From assembly GCA_009760885.1 (NCBI GenBank), contig CM019717.1, positions 50,553,366 to 50,617,365 of the forward strand: a stretch of DNA of 64,000 nucleotides, in the 5' to 3' direction. The notes beneath the pieces are model-generated. The model did not search any database, was not told the DNA's origin, and saw only the letters and a list, made by a program, of their open reading frames with translations. How positions within the stretch are numbered: position 1 is the stretch's first letter; every line of letters starts with the position of its first letter. A program made the translations under genes and the position numbers. Source of the DNA: Achatina immaculata. Its lineage: Eukaryota; Mollusca; Gastropoda; Stylommatophora; Achatinidae. This document shows, one piece after another, positions 10,872 through 21,324 of the stretch.

Positions 10872-10881
10872 AAACAGAAAG

Positions 10882-11439
10882 TCAAAATACAGAAAACAGT
10901 AAATCCTTTAGCAGGCAAGGATAAGTATGAAGTGCAGCAGCTCCTCAACATCTTTTGTAACCTTGCTCAGAGGCACTCTTGTCAACCTATATAAAAAACG
11001 GGTACCTGGTACATGATGTTAGGGAACTGCATGTGTGGAAAAGTGGGGGGGGGGGGGATGTCTGCCTGTTAGGTGTACAAAGTATGCAAGCTGTGTTTTG
11101 TATCCAAAAAATGGATACTCACAGGAAGTATCAAGACCATATATATGGAGTTGAGCAGAGCTAGAAATGAGCAATCAGGACAAAAAAAAAAAAACTTCAT
11201 ATGTGTAGCACTTCTAAACATTTACTCTTCACATATCAAAAATCCCCATACAAGTTTTAAAGCATAATGAAAATTCAGAGATAGTCTTTAATTTTAAAAT
11301 TTATTTGAATCACATTATCATTTCCTATGGACCTTTATCTCCTACAAGAAATAAATGCAGTAAACCATGCATTTTTAATATAGTCAAATCAATCAATTAA
11401 ACAAAAAACACCATCATAAATTTGTTATCCAGTTTAATA
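10882..11439. other. gap with poly-G run
   Basis: No gene recognised. A run of about 14 G lies near 11045-11058. Open frames here are short and AT-driven. Confidence 0.5.
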
Positions 11440-11625
11440 ATGGCAGCTAAGAGATGAAAAACCTTCATATGACAGCTAAGATGAAAAAAAAAAAACCTTT
11501 GTATCGTGACAACCAAGAAGTGAAACAAAATACCTGTGCATGACAGCTAAGAGATAAAATACCCGTGTATGACAGCTAAGATGAAAAAAATCTTTGTATT
11601 GTGACAACTATGAGGAAGTGAATGG
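11440..11625. repeat. about 100-bp tandem duplication
   Basis: Two imperfect copies start at 11440 (ATGGCAGCTAAGAGATGAAA) and 11540 (ATGACAGCTAAGAGATAAAA). Each contains an inner GACAGCTAAGATGAAAAAAA and a GTGACAAC segment. The inner repeat suggests an older ~40-bp unit. Function unknown. Confidence 0.7.
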
Positions 11626-12518
11626 ACTTATCCTGGTAATATTAAGGCTAAAAACAGATCCCTAGCTCCTCTTGAAGCAAAAAGGGTGACCATATCATCC
11701 TCTAGTATGGTGACACATTGAGAAAATGGTATTTCCTTACATGGCTCAGGCTCATAATATCTCAAACAAACATTCCATAATAGCCAATAACTCAACTCAC
11801 ACTGCTGCTCTGTGACTTCTCAGAGCTTAAACAAGCACTATCCTTATAACCTCATGAAATATTTCCTGAATATCAATGCTCATGAGCACAATAATCCTTA
11901 GAGACTTATATGATGGGTTAAATGTTAAATCTTCCACAGGCCATGATAAATCATGAAAATATCCTGGACAATCACAGTGTAAGAAGATTAGATTAGACAA
12001 TTACAAACTGATCAATATATTGACTACTATTGTTCAAGCTGCTTCTCATGGTCTCTTGAATGTAACAGCAACATACACAGCCATGCGTGATATTTTGTAA
12101 CACCAAGGTTCTTAGAGGCAGCACTGAGTTTGTTTTTTCTGCATGTCTCCTTAGTCATCATTTGCGATTTTTCAGTGTTATTGTACTGAATAGACCACTA
12201 GTGTTTGTGGTTACTGCGGCTTTCTGCATGTAGTTTCTCTGTAAGTATGGCACATGTGCCACTGGTATTCTATCACCACTTTTTCACAGCCACATAGGGA
12301 CTAGACACAAGCTCCTGTTCTATGATGAAAGGCAGAATGTCAGACGGGCATGCATGCCCAATTCTTAACCCTTTAAAAATAAAGTATGTTTGTTCTAAAA
12401 CTTTTAAAAACATGCTACTTCCCTGTCTGGTGTAATCTGTTTCAAATTTCAATATTATTATCTATTCTTTTCTCTTTAACTGAGAACTCACATCTCATTT
12501 TATGTATCTTACTCCAAA
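11626..12518. other. gap, nothing recognised
   Basis: About 0.9 kb of AT-rich sequence with no open frame above 60 codons, no repeats matched elsewhere in the window and no splice-bounded coding segment I can support. Confidence 0.4.
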
Positions 12519-14115
12519 GAACAGCAGACATCTTGACATATAGGCGAACAAAAGGTGTGTAAGTATCAATACTGAAAAATCAAGTACCACTCTGTTCACT
12601 CTCTCATCTAAACAGAAAACAGGTAACATCTTTGTAAACGACATATCCTCAAGAATGGTCAACCAACCCACTTACATACTTATAGGAGTTTCTCTTGACT
12701 CAAAACTGACCTGGAAGCAACACATCAGCAGTGCAGAAGCAAAAGCCAGAAGAAACCTATCCATATTAAGGAAATTGGGTGGAACCACATGGGAAGCCAA
12801 TGGAAGAATCCTCAAGAACATACTCTACCACATTTAGAATAAGGCTCCACATCTTGGTGCACAGCATCAAACACTATGCTGCATAATCTACACAAGGTAC
12901 AAAATCAGTCACTGTGGATTATCACAGGTGCCATGAGGTCCACACCAGTAGTAGAAATGCAGAAAATGGTGTTCAAGAGGTAAAAAAAAAAGACACAAAG
13001 GTCATGACTTTGGGAGAGAAATTCCTCAGCTCTGTAAGCTATTACCTGAATGAGAGATTCAGTAACTTGGCACTAAGGCGGCTTAAAAGAAGCAGCTTCA
13101 TTCATCAGGCCACGCATCTGCTGCTGACACCTGACCTTCCAACTGTAGTCGCTCCATTATCATTTGTATCAGAGCATACATCATGGAAAGAAGCAGATTG
13201 TACACAAATAACTATTCAAACTGAAGTGAAAGGTGTGCAGAATGGTGAGATGCAAAACAGTCCTGTAAGATCAACAGCTACATTTAGTGTGCTAGATGAC
13301 AAATATCCATGTGACACCTGGATATGTGTGTCTACAGTTGGGTCTGCACACAATAACATAAAGGATGGAGGGGCAGGAGCACATACTGAGTATCTGAACA
13401 ACACCACTGACAAGATTTCAATACCCACTGGAAAATACTGCAAACAACTATGATGCAAAAGTTATGGCAATTATCACCGCAGTTGAAAAACTACTGAACT
13501 CCAGAACTGATACATGCCCTATAGTATTTCTCATGGATGCAAGATTGGTACTGGAAGCTTTTCAATGCAACAGACTACCAGACCTTAAGGATGCCTTGTC
13601 AAAAATCGGCTCACAATACAGAGTCACCTTGCTGTGGATTCCATCCCAATGTGGGATACCAGGCAATGAGAAAGCTAACTGTCTGGCCAAAGAGGGCACT
13701 GAAATGGACCAACCAGACATACCAATCACCTATAATCAGAAGAAAAACATGATAAAAACCTACAGAAGCCACAAACACCACCACATGATGACTATCACAT
13801 GCTAAACAGAAAGGAACAAGTCGCCATTTTCTGTCTCTGAACAGGACACAGCCAACTCCGAAGTCATATGTATACAAAGTTTAAAGCTGGTACTACTACT
13901 CTTTGTACATTTTCCCAGGTGCCTCCAAACTGTGGAACATATCCTCCAAAACTGCACCAACTATGAGATACTGAGAAGCAATTACTGGCCCAGTGAAACC
14001 ACCAAAGACAATAAGCTCTACAATTCCATACATGAACAGCTAAAGATAGTGAAATTTATCCAAGAGACAGGACTGCAGATATAGACAGAGAATGCATACA
14101 ATGAAGAAGACTGAA
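12519..14115 (+). mobile_element. 5'-truncated I/Nimb-like LINE fragment
   Basis: A plus-strand copy of the RT thumb, RNase H and 3' end of the LINE at 6385-10871. Visible segments are LDSKLTWKQHISSAEAKARR (12690s), YPCDTWICVSTVGSAHN (the YTDGSA motif degraded to STVGSA), WIPSQCGIPGNEKANCLAKE and a CCHC-like tail. It ends near 14115 with ATGAAGAAGA, a decayed (GAA)n tail. Frameshifts and altered RNase H residues (D lost in TDGS, H lost in PSHC) make it a dead copy, more diverged than the full-length one. Confidence 0.85.
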
Positions 14116-14640
14116 GTTATGAGGCAGAAACAGATTATGATGTTCAAAATCTGTTCTTATCTCTCTTGATTAATTATACATCAGTAGGAAGCATATTTAC
14201 ACTAACAGTTCATTTTTATAATTTCCAGAAAATTTTGGTGTGATAGGACTAACATAATCTTGATTTTAAAGACACACCTGCATCATTTTATTTCGATGAC
14301 ACTGCAAATAGAAGACACTGGTTAATTTTCATCATATTTTTAAAAAAAAAAAAAATGTTGCGTTCACTTTTTTCCTTCATTTAAAGTCACCACACCTTTC
14401 TGATAAACTAAAAAGTTCAGGAAAGACAACACATGAAATAAAAGGAGATGCTCAAGAGTAGTGTAGATGATGGTGTAGTAATGTTCCCTCTAAGCTGTGT
14501 GATATTACGGCTCTGCACAAAATTTTATATGCTGTGTAATTTCCTGATGTTATTCTGTGATCTAGTGGCACTGAAGATAAATATAATATCATTATATGAG
14601 ATTGTCTTCCTGATTTCTTCGGATTTTAATTTTTTTTTTT
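14116..14640. other. gap, nothing recognised
   Basis: AT-rich, with poly-A near 14341-14354 and poly-T near 14630-14640. One open frame (14448-14693, hydrophobic) looks like a chance frame. Confidence 0.4.
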
Positions 14641-14654
14641 CCATGGAAACTTTA

Positions 14655-14719
14655 AATTTTGCACACAAGTTAAAAACTTTACACACAAGTTGAAAATTTT
14701 ACACACAAATTACAAAACT
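14655..14719. repeat. 20-21-bp tandem repeat, three copies
   Basis: Three copies of a unit of the form TTTACACACAAGTTGAAAA are at about 14657-14677, 14678-14697 and 14698-14718, with small substitutions. This is a minor minisatellite. Confidence 0.75.
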
Positions 14720-14984
14720 TTAGAGGACACAATGGGCAAGAGTTTTCCTCTCTACCTAATGTGCCTCTGAATATAATGAGAACCAATTATGAAAAATCAT
14801 CAGATCCTATTTCTGAATCACTCAACAAATGCCAACAACTTTTTTTATGTGCTATGAAAGTTGTCAAAAAGAAAAAAAAAAAAACACAACATAATCTCTG
14901 AAGAGGAATGTACTTCATCCTGTATCACAAATCATGAGTTTATGAATCAAACTAAACCTTTTCTTTTATGACTGACTATATGTG

Positions 14985-15260
14985 TCACGTGAAAAATATG
15001 GACGATAACAAAGAGCATTCAAAATCTACTGGACGTGGCAGAGATGTGGTTCATATGAAAAATGATGAGAATACCATGGACAGCCAAGAAAACAAATGAA
15101 GAGGCTCTAAGTGAGGCTGGACATAAAAAGAGATATTATGGCAAAATTCAGGACACAACAGACCAGATTTGTACTACATAACAACAGGAAAACTGGAAGG
15201 AAAAAAGGCCTGAGGAAGATAAAGAAATAAGAAACATGATGGACTAAAAGAGTGGCACAG
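14985..15260 (+). mobile_element. decayed RTE-like LINE C-terminal fragment
   Basis: The reading GAGATGTGGTTCATATGAAAA followed by ATGAGAATACCATGGACAGC corresponds to the LINE segment AEMWFI-R(K)MLRIPWTAKITNEE that is better preserved at 34130-34210 and 60290-60360. Downstream frames are broken. It is a short relic on the plus strand. Confidence 0.5.
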
Positions 15261-16720
15261 AGCACAGTCCAAAACACAGCTTACAGAAAGAGCAAAGGAA
15301 CAGATGGTTGTGGAAATCAGTGACTACCAACACTTAACTGGCATGGACCAGAGATAGATATATGTCTCACATAATAAACCTTAAATAATGCTTAACAATA
15401 GAGTGCACGACTATTATATGCTATATCACTGCTCCTTCACTCTATTATTACAGTGCAACACATAAGAATTTTTACACAGCTCACCAAAAATGCACCTTAC
15501 AAATTGAAAAGTAATTCATACAGTGACTGATTTTTTAAACAAATAGCTCCAATAGTATGCAGCTGTTGTTTTTTTGTTTTTTTTTAATTTAACCATAGAA
15601 AGTAAATGCACAACAAACAAACAAACAAAAAAAACCAAAGGTCCAAGTTATAACAAAATTTACACAGTCTTAACTTAGCCAGTTCCGTCTACATGGCACA
15701 GATTACACATTTCTATTGATCAATACACATGATCATGGTTGATTCCACTAAAAGAGTAAAATTTTAACAAATGATATTACATATTCAGAAATATTTTTAC
15801 AGATGTGAATCAGTAATTGAAAATAAAGAGAAAAAATACATGATCTTTCCAATCCATTCCTCAAGCAAAAAATCTTCAGTCAAATAAATGGTGGGTTAAA
15901 CAATTAATTGTGATTGGGCATGAGTGATCTATGATAGTTTCTCATTGCTATCCTGTTAACGCTGGTGACAAACTGAAATTTATACGGGAATGAACAGTTA
16001 ACTTCTCCAATCTTCCATATTTATAAAACTTCATATGAATCTTAACATTTGCATAAACAGTTCTTCCAGCTGATACATAATACAACAAGGCACTCTGCAT
16101 ATACTGTGTAAGTCAGTGAAGACGTAACATCTATATATTATTCAGAAACAGCTTTCTTACACAAAACATGTTAATCAATTCCCCACATCTATTATCACAG
16201 TAAATTACCTCAGTCCAACAAACACAAGCATTACCGTTCTGCATACAACGAAGTTACTCAAATTTTGCATGTCTAAAAATAAAATAACACAAATAATGTT
16301 GTCTTCTAAGAATGTACATCTATTTTTTTTTCTTTTTTTACAGCATTAGTTTGTATCTGAGTGCTGTTCTCCTGGCATCTTCCCTAGTTTTCTGGCTTTA
16401 AATCGGCCCATTAATGCAAGAAGATATAAACAAACAATATCAAAGTGGAGAACTCTGATACTGCCATCTAGGCAGCCATACATTCATAAACACTAACTGC
16501 AATACACAAAATAAATTTGGCTAATTATATTTTCAAAATATCACACAAAAGAGACTAGTTTCATGACTTAAGAAAAAAAAATGTTATCTGAAGTAGAAAA
16601 ATCCTATACAGCTGATGTCAGCACAACAAAGCTCAGGAAGCTATACTGTTAACCACATAAGCAGACAAATGTACACACTTTAGAAGAAAAACTGTAAAAA
16701 TCTAAGATTGCTTATGGTGT
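15261..16720. other. gap, AT-rich, nothing recognised
   Basis: About 1.46 kb with no open frame above 60 codons and no similarity to other parts of the window. There are poly-T and poly-A runs and a (CAAA)n-like patch near 15612-15630. Confidence 0.4.
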
Positions 16721-16721
16721 A

Positions 16722-16995
16722 CCGGTAGGTAAAATCTCCATTTTCACTCCATTAAGGCATAATGTGAATACGGCGTTAGGCCCGTATTTCCAAGACCTCC
16801 AGCACATGAAAGCCTGATGTGGTCAGCGTCATGCCTGGCTGGATTTACCTTCCCAGATTTTTATGGTGACCACTTTTAGAGGCTGGGCCCATTCTGATGC
16901 AGTGGTACCAGAAAAAAATCCCTTCTGCTGGAAATTGGACCCGGTACCACTGTATTAGTAAACCAAGCGCCGAACCACTCTGCGAATAATGTCAC
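16722..16995 (-). mobile_element. tRNA-headed SINE
   Basis: Read on the minus strand, the right end gives a tRNA-like head (GTGGTTCGGCGCTTGG, then GGTCCAATTTCC as a degraded B box). It is followed by a body containing, on the plus strand, CAGCACATGAAAGCCTGATG and GGTCAGCGTCATGCCTGGCT. The body matches the SINEs at 44945-45231 and, more distantly, 18915-19095. RNA polymerase III transcription from the tRNA head is known for such elements. Confidence 0.65.
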
Positions 16996-18480
16996 CAGAA
17001 GATAAATGTGTATGGTGAAGTTTTATGAAAGGTAGGTAGATCAGATTTAAAAAAGAAAAAAAAAAAAAGATAAAAAGTAGTTTTCCTCAAGGAGATTTAT
17101 GTTTAAAATATTGGTTGTCTTTTTTTTTTTTTTTAGGTTACATTTTATCCTTGTTCATTCTTTCCTAATCTTCCTAGCTTTTGTAAAATTGCATAAGTAA
17201 GTAACTTTCATCCACTTCTTTTAGTTCTCAGAGCCAATTTCATATTCAAAATAGACATGTGACATGAGCAAGCACAGCTGAAGCACCCACAACAATATAT
17301 GAATCAAATCTGTCCACCAGCAAACTTCCACATAAACCAGAGAAGCATCTATGTTATCACTACCTTAAATGCTGCAGGCAGAAATGTACTGCATTTAATA
17401 ATGCTTTAGCAAGACATCTGACTGATTTCCACACATTATCAGAAAATTATCTTCTTAAGAAAAACAAAAACAAAAAAAAAAAATCACAGAAAGCAATATT
17501 AAATCTCTAGAACCTGAAGTTATTTCAACAGTTAAAAAAAAATTTTCTCCCTCACTGAGCGTTCTCCCACACCACTCATACATACACCTGCATATGTGTC
17601 CATACGTATATAATTAGTCACGGCTTGTGCCATTATATACCCACACACAAGAGGTTTTTTTTTAACACAGTCTCCCACATACACGTTAGGTTTGCTTATC
17701 TGCCCTAAGAATAGTTCTAACAACAGATCCTATAGAAAAAAAAAAAAGCTTATATCCGATGTTTTTGTGTAGTACTTCGCACTCCATTTTCCATACAAGA
17801 TTATCTCCCACTAATTCACAACCAGCCTTGCATGCTGTTTACAGACTAGTGTGTGTTTGTGGCCACTGCACTATGAGACCAAAGTCTGAAGATAGTGCAG
17901 CCTCCATTGTTTACAACAAATGTTCCATAAACATGTTTGCTTTATTATTAACTATAAAAAATTTATCATGACAAAACTTATTAAGCTACACAAATTTCTT
18001 CAAAACTATGTTGTGTTTTTTTTTCAGACCTCTGTAATATTTGGATTACAGTAAATGAGAAAACTATAATAAATTCTAAATTAAATTTAAAATAAATTTT
18101 CTTTCACAACTATTGACAGACCTTATCAATTAGCTTGAGGTAATTTTGTTTCTCAGGTTTTTCCACGTCTATATATTTCACAATATTATACAATGTTTTT
18201 TATATTTTTCATAATATTATACGATATCTATGTATTTCACATAGATATACAATATTTTGTATGTTTCACAATATTACTTCAGACTTTGTTAATACTCATA
18301 CTTTTTTTGGTGTGAGAACAGCAACATGAGAAACATACCCCGTACAACTAGAGGCCTGAAAACCAAAATGGCATGTCTTTGAAGAAATTACACTGAATAA
18401 TAAAGAAACTCTGTGTCCTGTTATTTTACATATTATGTACATTTTGATGAAGGCACAGCTACAGTAGTATAAAAGGTACA
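16996..18480. other. gap, AT-rich, nothing recognised
   Basis: There are poly-T and poly-A runs, and at 18165-18275 a cluster of repeated short motifs (TTTCACAATATTATAC and variants) that is partly palindromic. No gene was supported. Confidence 0.4.
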
Positions 18481-18483
18481 TTT

Positions 18484-18635
18484 TTAGGGAGCGAGTCAAA
18501 AAGTAATTGCAAATCAAAAAAGACATAACCCTTGAAAAATATTTGAAAATACTTGAGAATGAGTCAGTCTTTTCATACAGTTTTCACTGGTTATATTCCT
18601 TGATTTTAAACTTACTTTCTGACTTGTTCTCATAT
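18484..18635. mobile_element. possible small MITE
   Basis: GAGTCAAAAAGTAATTG near 18492 and the inverse of AAGTCAGAAAGTAAGTT near 18610-18626 form imperfect inverted ends about 140 bp apart (13 of 17). This resembles a mariner-type MITE. No clear TA duplication could be fixed, so the call is weak. Confidence 0.3.
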
Positions 18636-18914
18636 GTGCATATGGAATCATTTTTAAAAAATAACTATGAGTTTATAAGAGGCAACTCAGAATTTATAAG
18701 AGACATCTGAATACTGTGGTTATGGCAGGCAGATACACATACGTGACAGATGATTTTTTTTTTTAAATCCACAACAGAGAACAAGGCTTTCTATGTTTCA
18801 CAACATTATCTCAACATTTATTAAAACATCTGACTCACAGATTGAGTCATAACTCAGTAACTAATAACAAGGACCGAGCCTCTTGCAGTGGAATTCTTAT
18901 TTATATATATATAT

Positions 18915-19095
18915 AAAGGTAAAGGTGACCCTGTCATGCCTTGGAGGCACATAGGGATATGGTGTTAGTGCCCATATTTTCCTTGACCTGTCAGCACACT
19001 AGAGGGTGATATGGTCAGTATCACGCCTGGCTGCCTTTCCTTCCCCAACTCCAGAAGAAGTCGGGTACCCATTTCTACAGTTGGGTGACTGTGTA
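18915..19095 (+). mobile_element. SINE fragment (shared-core family)
   Basis: The fragment begins AAAGGTAAAGGTGACCCTGT and contains GGTCAGTATCACGCCTGGCT, CCCAACTCCAG and GGGTACCCATTTCTACAG. The core overlaps that of the SINEs at 16722-16995 and 44945-45231. A (TA)n tract (19083-19110) follows. Confidence 0.55.
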
Positions 19096-19104
19096 TATAT
19101 ATAT

Positions 19105-19320
19105 ATATATTTTCCCTCATTGTATCTCCATTATTAGTTAGCAGTGATCCAAGATATTCAAAACTTTCCACTGCTTCCAGTTTTTCCTCACTCTTTAATC
19201 TGAAAACTTTATACATTTCATACTGCACAAATTTTTTTTTTAATGGAAACTTCCTATGATAATATCTTTCATTTTCTAACATGTCACGACATGAGATTTT
19301 TTTCTTTTCATCATTTTTTT
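19105..19320 (-). mobile_element. RTE-like LINE fragment
   Basis: The minus strand encodes EKLEAVESFEYLGSLLTNNG, the conserved connection after the RT core in RTE-like LINEs (compare F-YLG---G in the intact frame at 45344-47245). The same stretch in minus orientation occurs near 35190-35240. It is an isolated fragment with no ends defined. A further LINE-like minus fragment lies at about 19385-19560. Confidence 0.6.
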
Positions 19321-19689
19321 TTATCCTGCATGTATGAGTATGCAGAAAGTCAAAACATTACATCTGTGTACTTCAGTGATGAATTCCTTCTTCTTCTTTG
19401 AGAAAAGAAGAGACTCACTATTGCAGACAAAACTCATCTCCATTCCACTCTGTTCTTAATTTTTTTCTTTCTAATCGACAAAGTGCAAGAAAAACTGTTC
19501 CTACTGTTTAAGCCTTGTTATCTGTTATCATGGCTTTACTTTACTTTGTCTATCCTCCTTGTAATGGCGTCAGAAGCAGAAACCAATTTTGAGTGGATTT
19601 AGAAGAAACATATTTATAAGGAATTCAAAATTAGAGTAAAAAAACAGCAGAAAAATGGAGGAGCCAATCAGAAGCAATTTTAGGTGGAG

Positions 19690-19995
19690 CTGTTGTCAGC
19701 AGAGGTAAAGGTAAAGGTATGATTTGTGAATCAGCATCACTGCACATGGTCAACCCACAAGTGACCAACTAGGCAGTAGTTGACCAGAAACTGCCGACCA
19801 GTGTCGCCATCAGCACAAACTCCGTAGCTAGCAGCATCATTCCTCTTCCTTCCCAGAGCATTAACCCTGGTACCCATTTTTTTCTTGAGGTTGGGTGAAC
19901 TCGGAAGTTTTTTGTGAGTCGCGGAAATCAAAACTGGCTAGCCTGATCAGCGAGCGAGTGACTAATCCACTGTGGTAACGCAGCTCCCTTGTCAG
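19690..19995 (-). mobile_element. probable tRNA-derived SINE
   Basis: Starts GAGGTAAAGGTAAAGGTATG on the plus strand, the same GTAAAGG-type motif as at 18915. The right end read in reverse (GAGCTGCGTTACCACAGTGG then ATTAGTCACTCGCTCGC) looks like a tRNA head with an A-box-like segment. The ends are not fixed by a target duplication. Confidence 0.45.
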
Positions 19996-20540
19996 TAGAA
20001 ATGTTATCAGTTTAATCAATCTGACAGCAGAAAAACAGAGAAGCCATTCAGAAGCAATTCTGGGTGGAAATGCTGTTAACATAAATGTATCAGTTATATC
20101 AGAGTCAGACTACAGAAAGACAGAATACAGAAAAAGTAAAAAATGTAGGAGTAACAGCTCCACAGCCATGAGTGCAAATTCAGTTTCCATTTACATTGTC
20201 ATCTGATCTTCTCAGGAACTTTTCATAAGAAGTATCGTTTTCAAGAGTTGGTAATACTTCCTGTCATCAACAACTTTCAACAACATGAGGAAGTGATGCA
20301 TGAACAGAAACATGCAGACAATAACAATGGTCTTTATTAGTCAGTGGCAAAATATTTTCAACACACAATGAATTTTTAGGAATGAATGACTGACTGGTGA
20401 TCTCAGCAGCAAGTTTTTTCCTTTTTTTTTTTTGTTGTTGTGTATAACTGCCATTCAAAACAGTGCTTAAGTAGAAGTGAATACATATGGATAACTTAAT
20501 TATTTATGTCACAGCATGTGGACCAATTATTGAATAACAT

Positions 20541-20546
20541 TTTATT
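20541..20546 (-). terminator. poly(A) signal candidate for the LYSMD gene
   Basis: TTTATT on the plus strand gives AATAAA on the minus strand, 200 bases past the LYSMD stop codon. This is the first canonical signal downstream of it. Confidence 0.5.
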
Positions 20547-20745
20547 TGTCACTGCTGTAATTTAAACTTTTTTTTTTTTGCCCCATAATTTGTTAGAACA
20601 GACAACTGCATTTAATACTGGGGCCCATTTACTCTGTAAATAATGGGCACTAATTTTTGCTTCCCTGTTAAACAACAGTTACTCTGAAATCATGCGTAAT
20701 CATGTGATTGTATAATCACTGTAATTATGTAAAGCTCATGTTTCA

Positions 20746-21324
20746 TCAATGATTATTTAAGGCATACTTAATGTACAAAAACAGAACCACAGGCACGATG
20801 ATTGCAACAAGGAGTGATACTATAACTATAGACAACCAACTAATGCCACATGTTGCCCCCCCAAGGTTGCTACTTGGTCTGCTGGTCTGCAGTGGGCTGA
20901 TGCTCTTGTTAGTCAGCACAGATATGACTTCACTCAGTGACTCTCGCTCCAACCTAGGAGACTGTTTAAATTTTTTCAAGTCATCATCCATTCTCTGGAG
21001 AAATTTTTCAGCATCCTTCTCCCGTGAAGAAAAGTTCTCCCTGATACTTAGAGTTCTCAAGACCTTCATCTGAGTGTCGGGGTCACTGAAGTCATGTGAT
21101 GAGTTATTTTCTTCGAAATAATTATTGCACAAGTCTGGATCTGAGTCATTAGATGAAGACGCCCAATTTGCTGGTCTGGAATGTTGCAGAGTCTTGTGAT
21201 CTTTGGCGTTGCTGGTTATCTGTTCTGACAGAATTCCAAACCTTCTCATGGGAATTTTCAGAGTTTTAAGAGCAAAGAATTCTTGGTCTTGAATTAGATT
21301 GTTCAGCCTCTTCAGTTCAGAAAC
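20746..21324 (-). CDS. LYSMD3: LYSMD exon 2 (second half of LysM domain, linker, TM)
   Basis: A TATCAG acceptor precedes GTTTCTGAACTG (residues VSEL), phase 0. The exon has 193 codons including the stop: completion of the LysM domain, a Ser/Asp/Glu-rich linker (FSDPDTQMKVLRTLSIRENF) and the C-terminal transmembrane segment. Confidence 0.93.
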   Translation of the reverse strand, partial: VSELKRLNNLIQDQEFFALKTLKIPMRRFGILSEQITSNAKDHKTLQHSRPANWASSSNDSDPDLCNNYFEENNSSHDFSDPDTQMKVLRTLSIRENFSSREKDAEKFLQRMDDDLKKFKQSPRLERESLSEVISVLTNKSISPLQTSRPSSNLGGATCGISWLSIVIVSLLVAIIVPVVLFLYIKYALNNH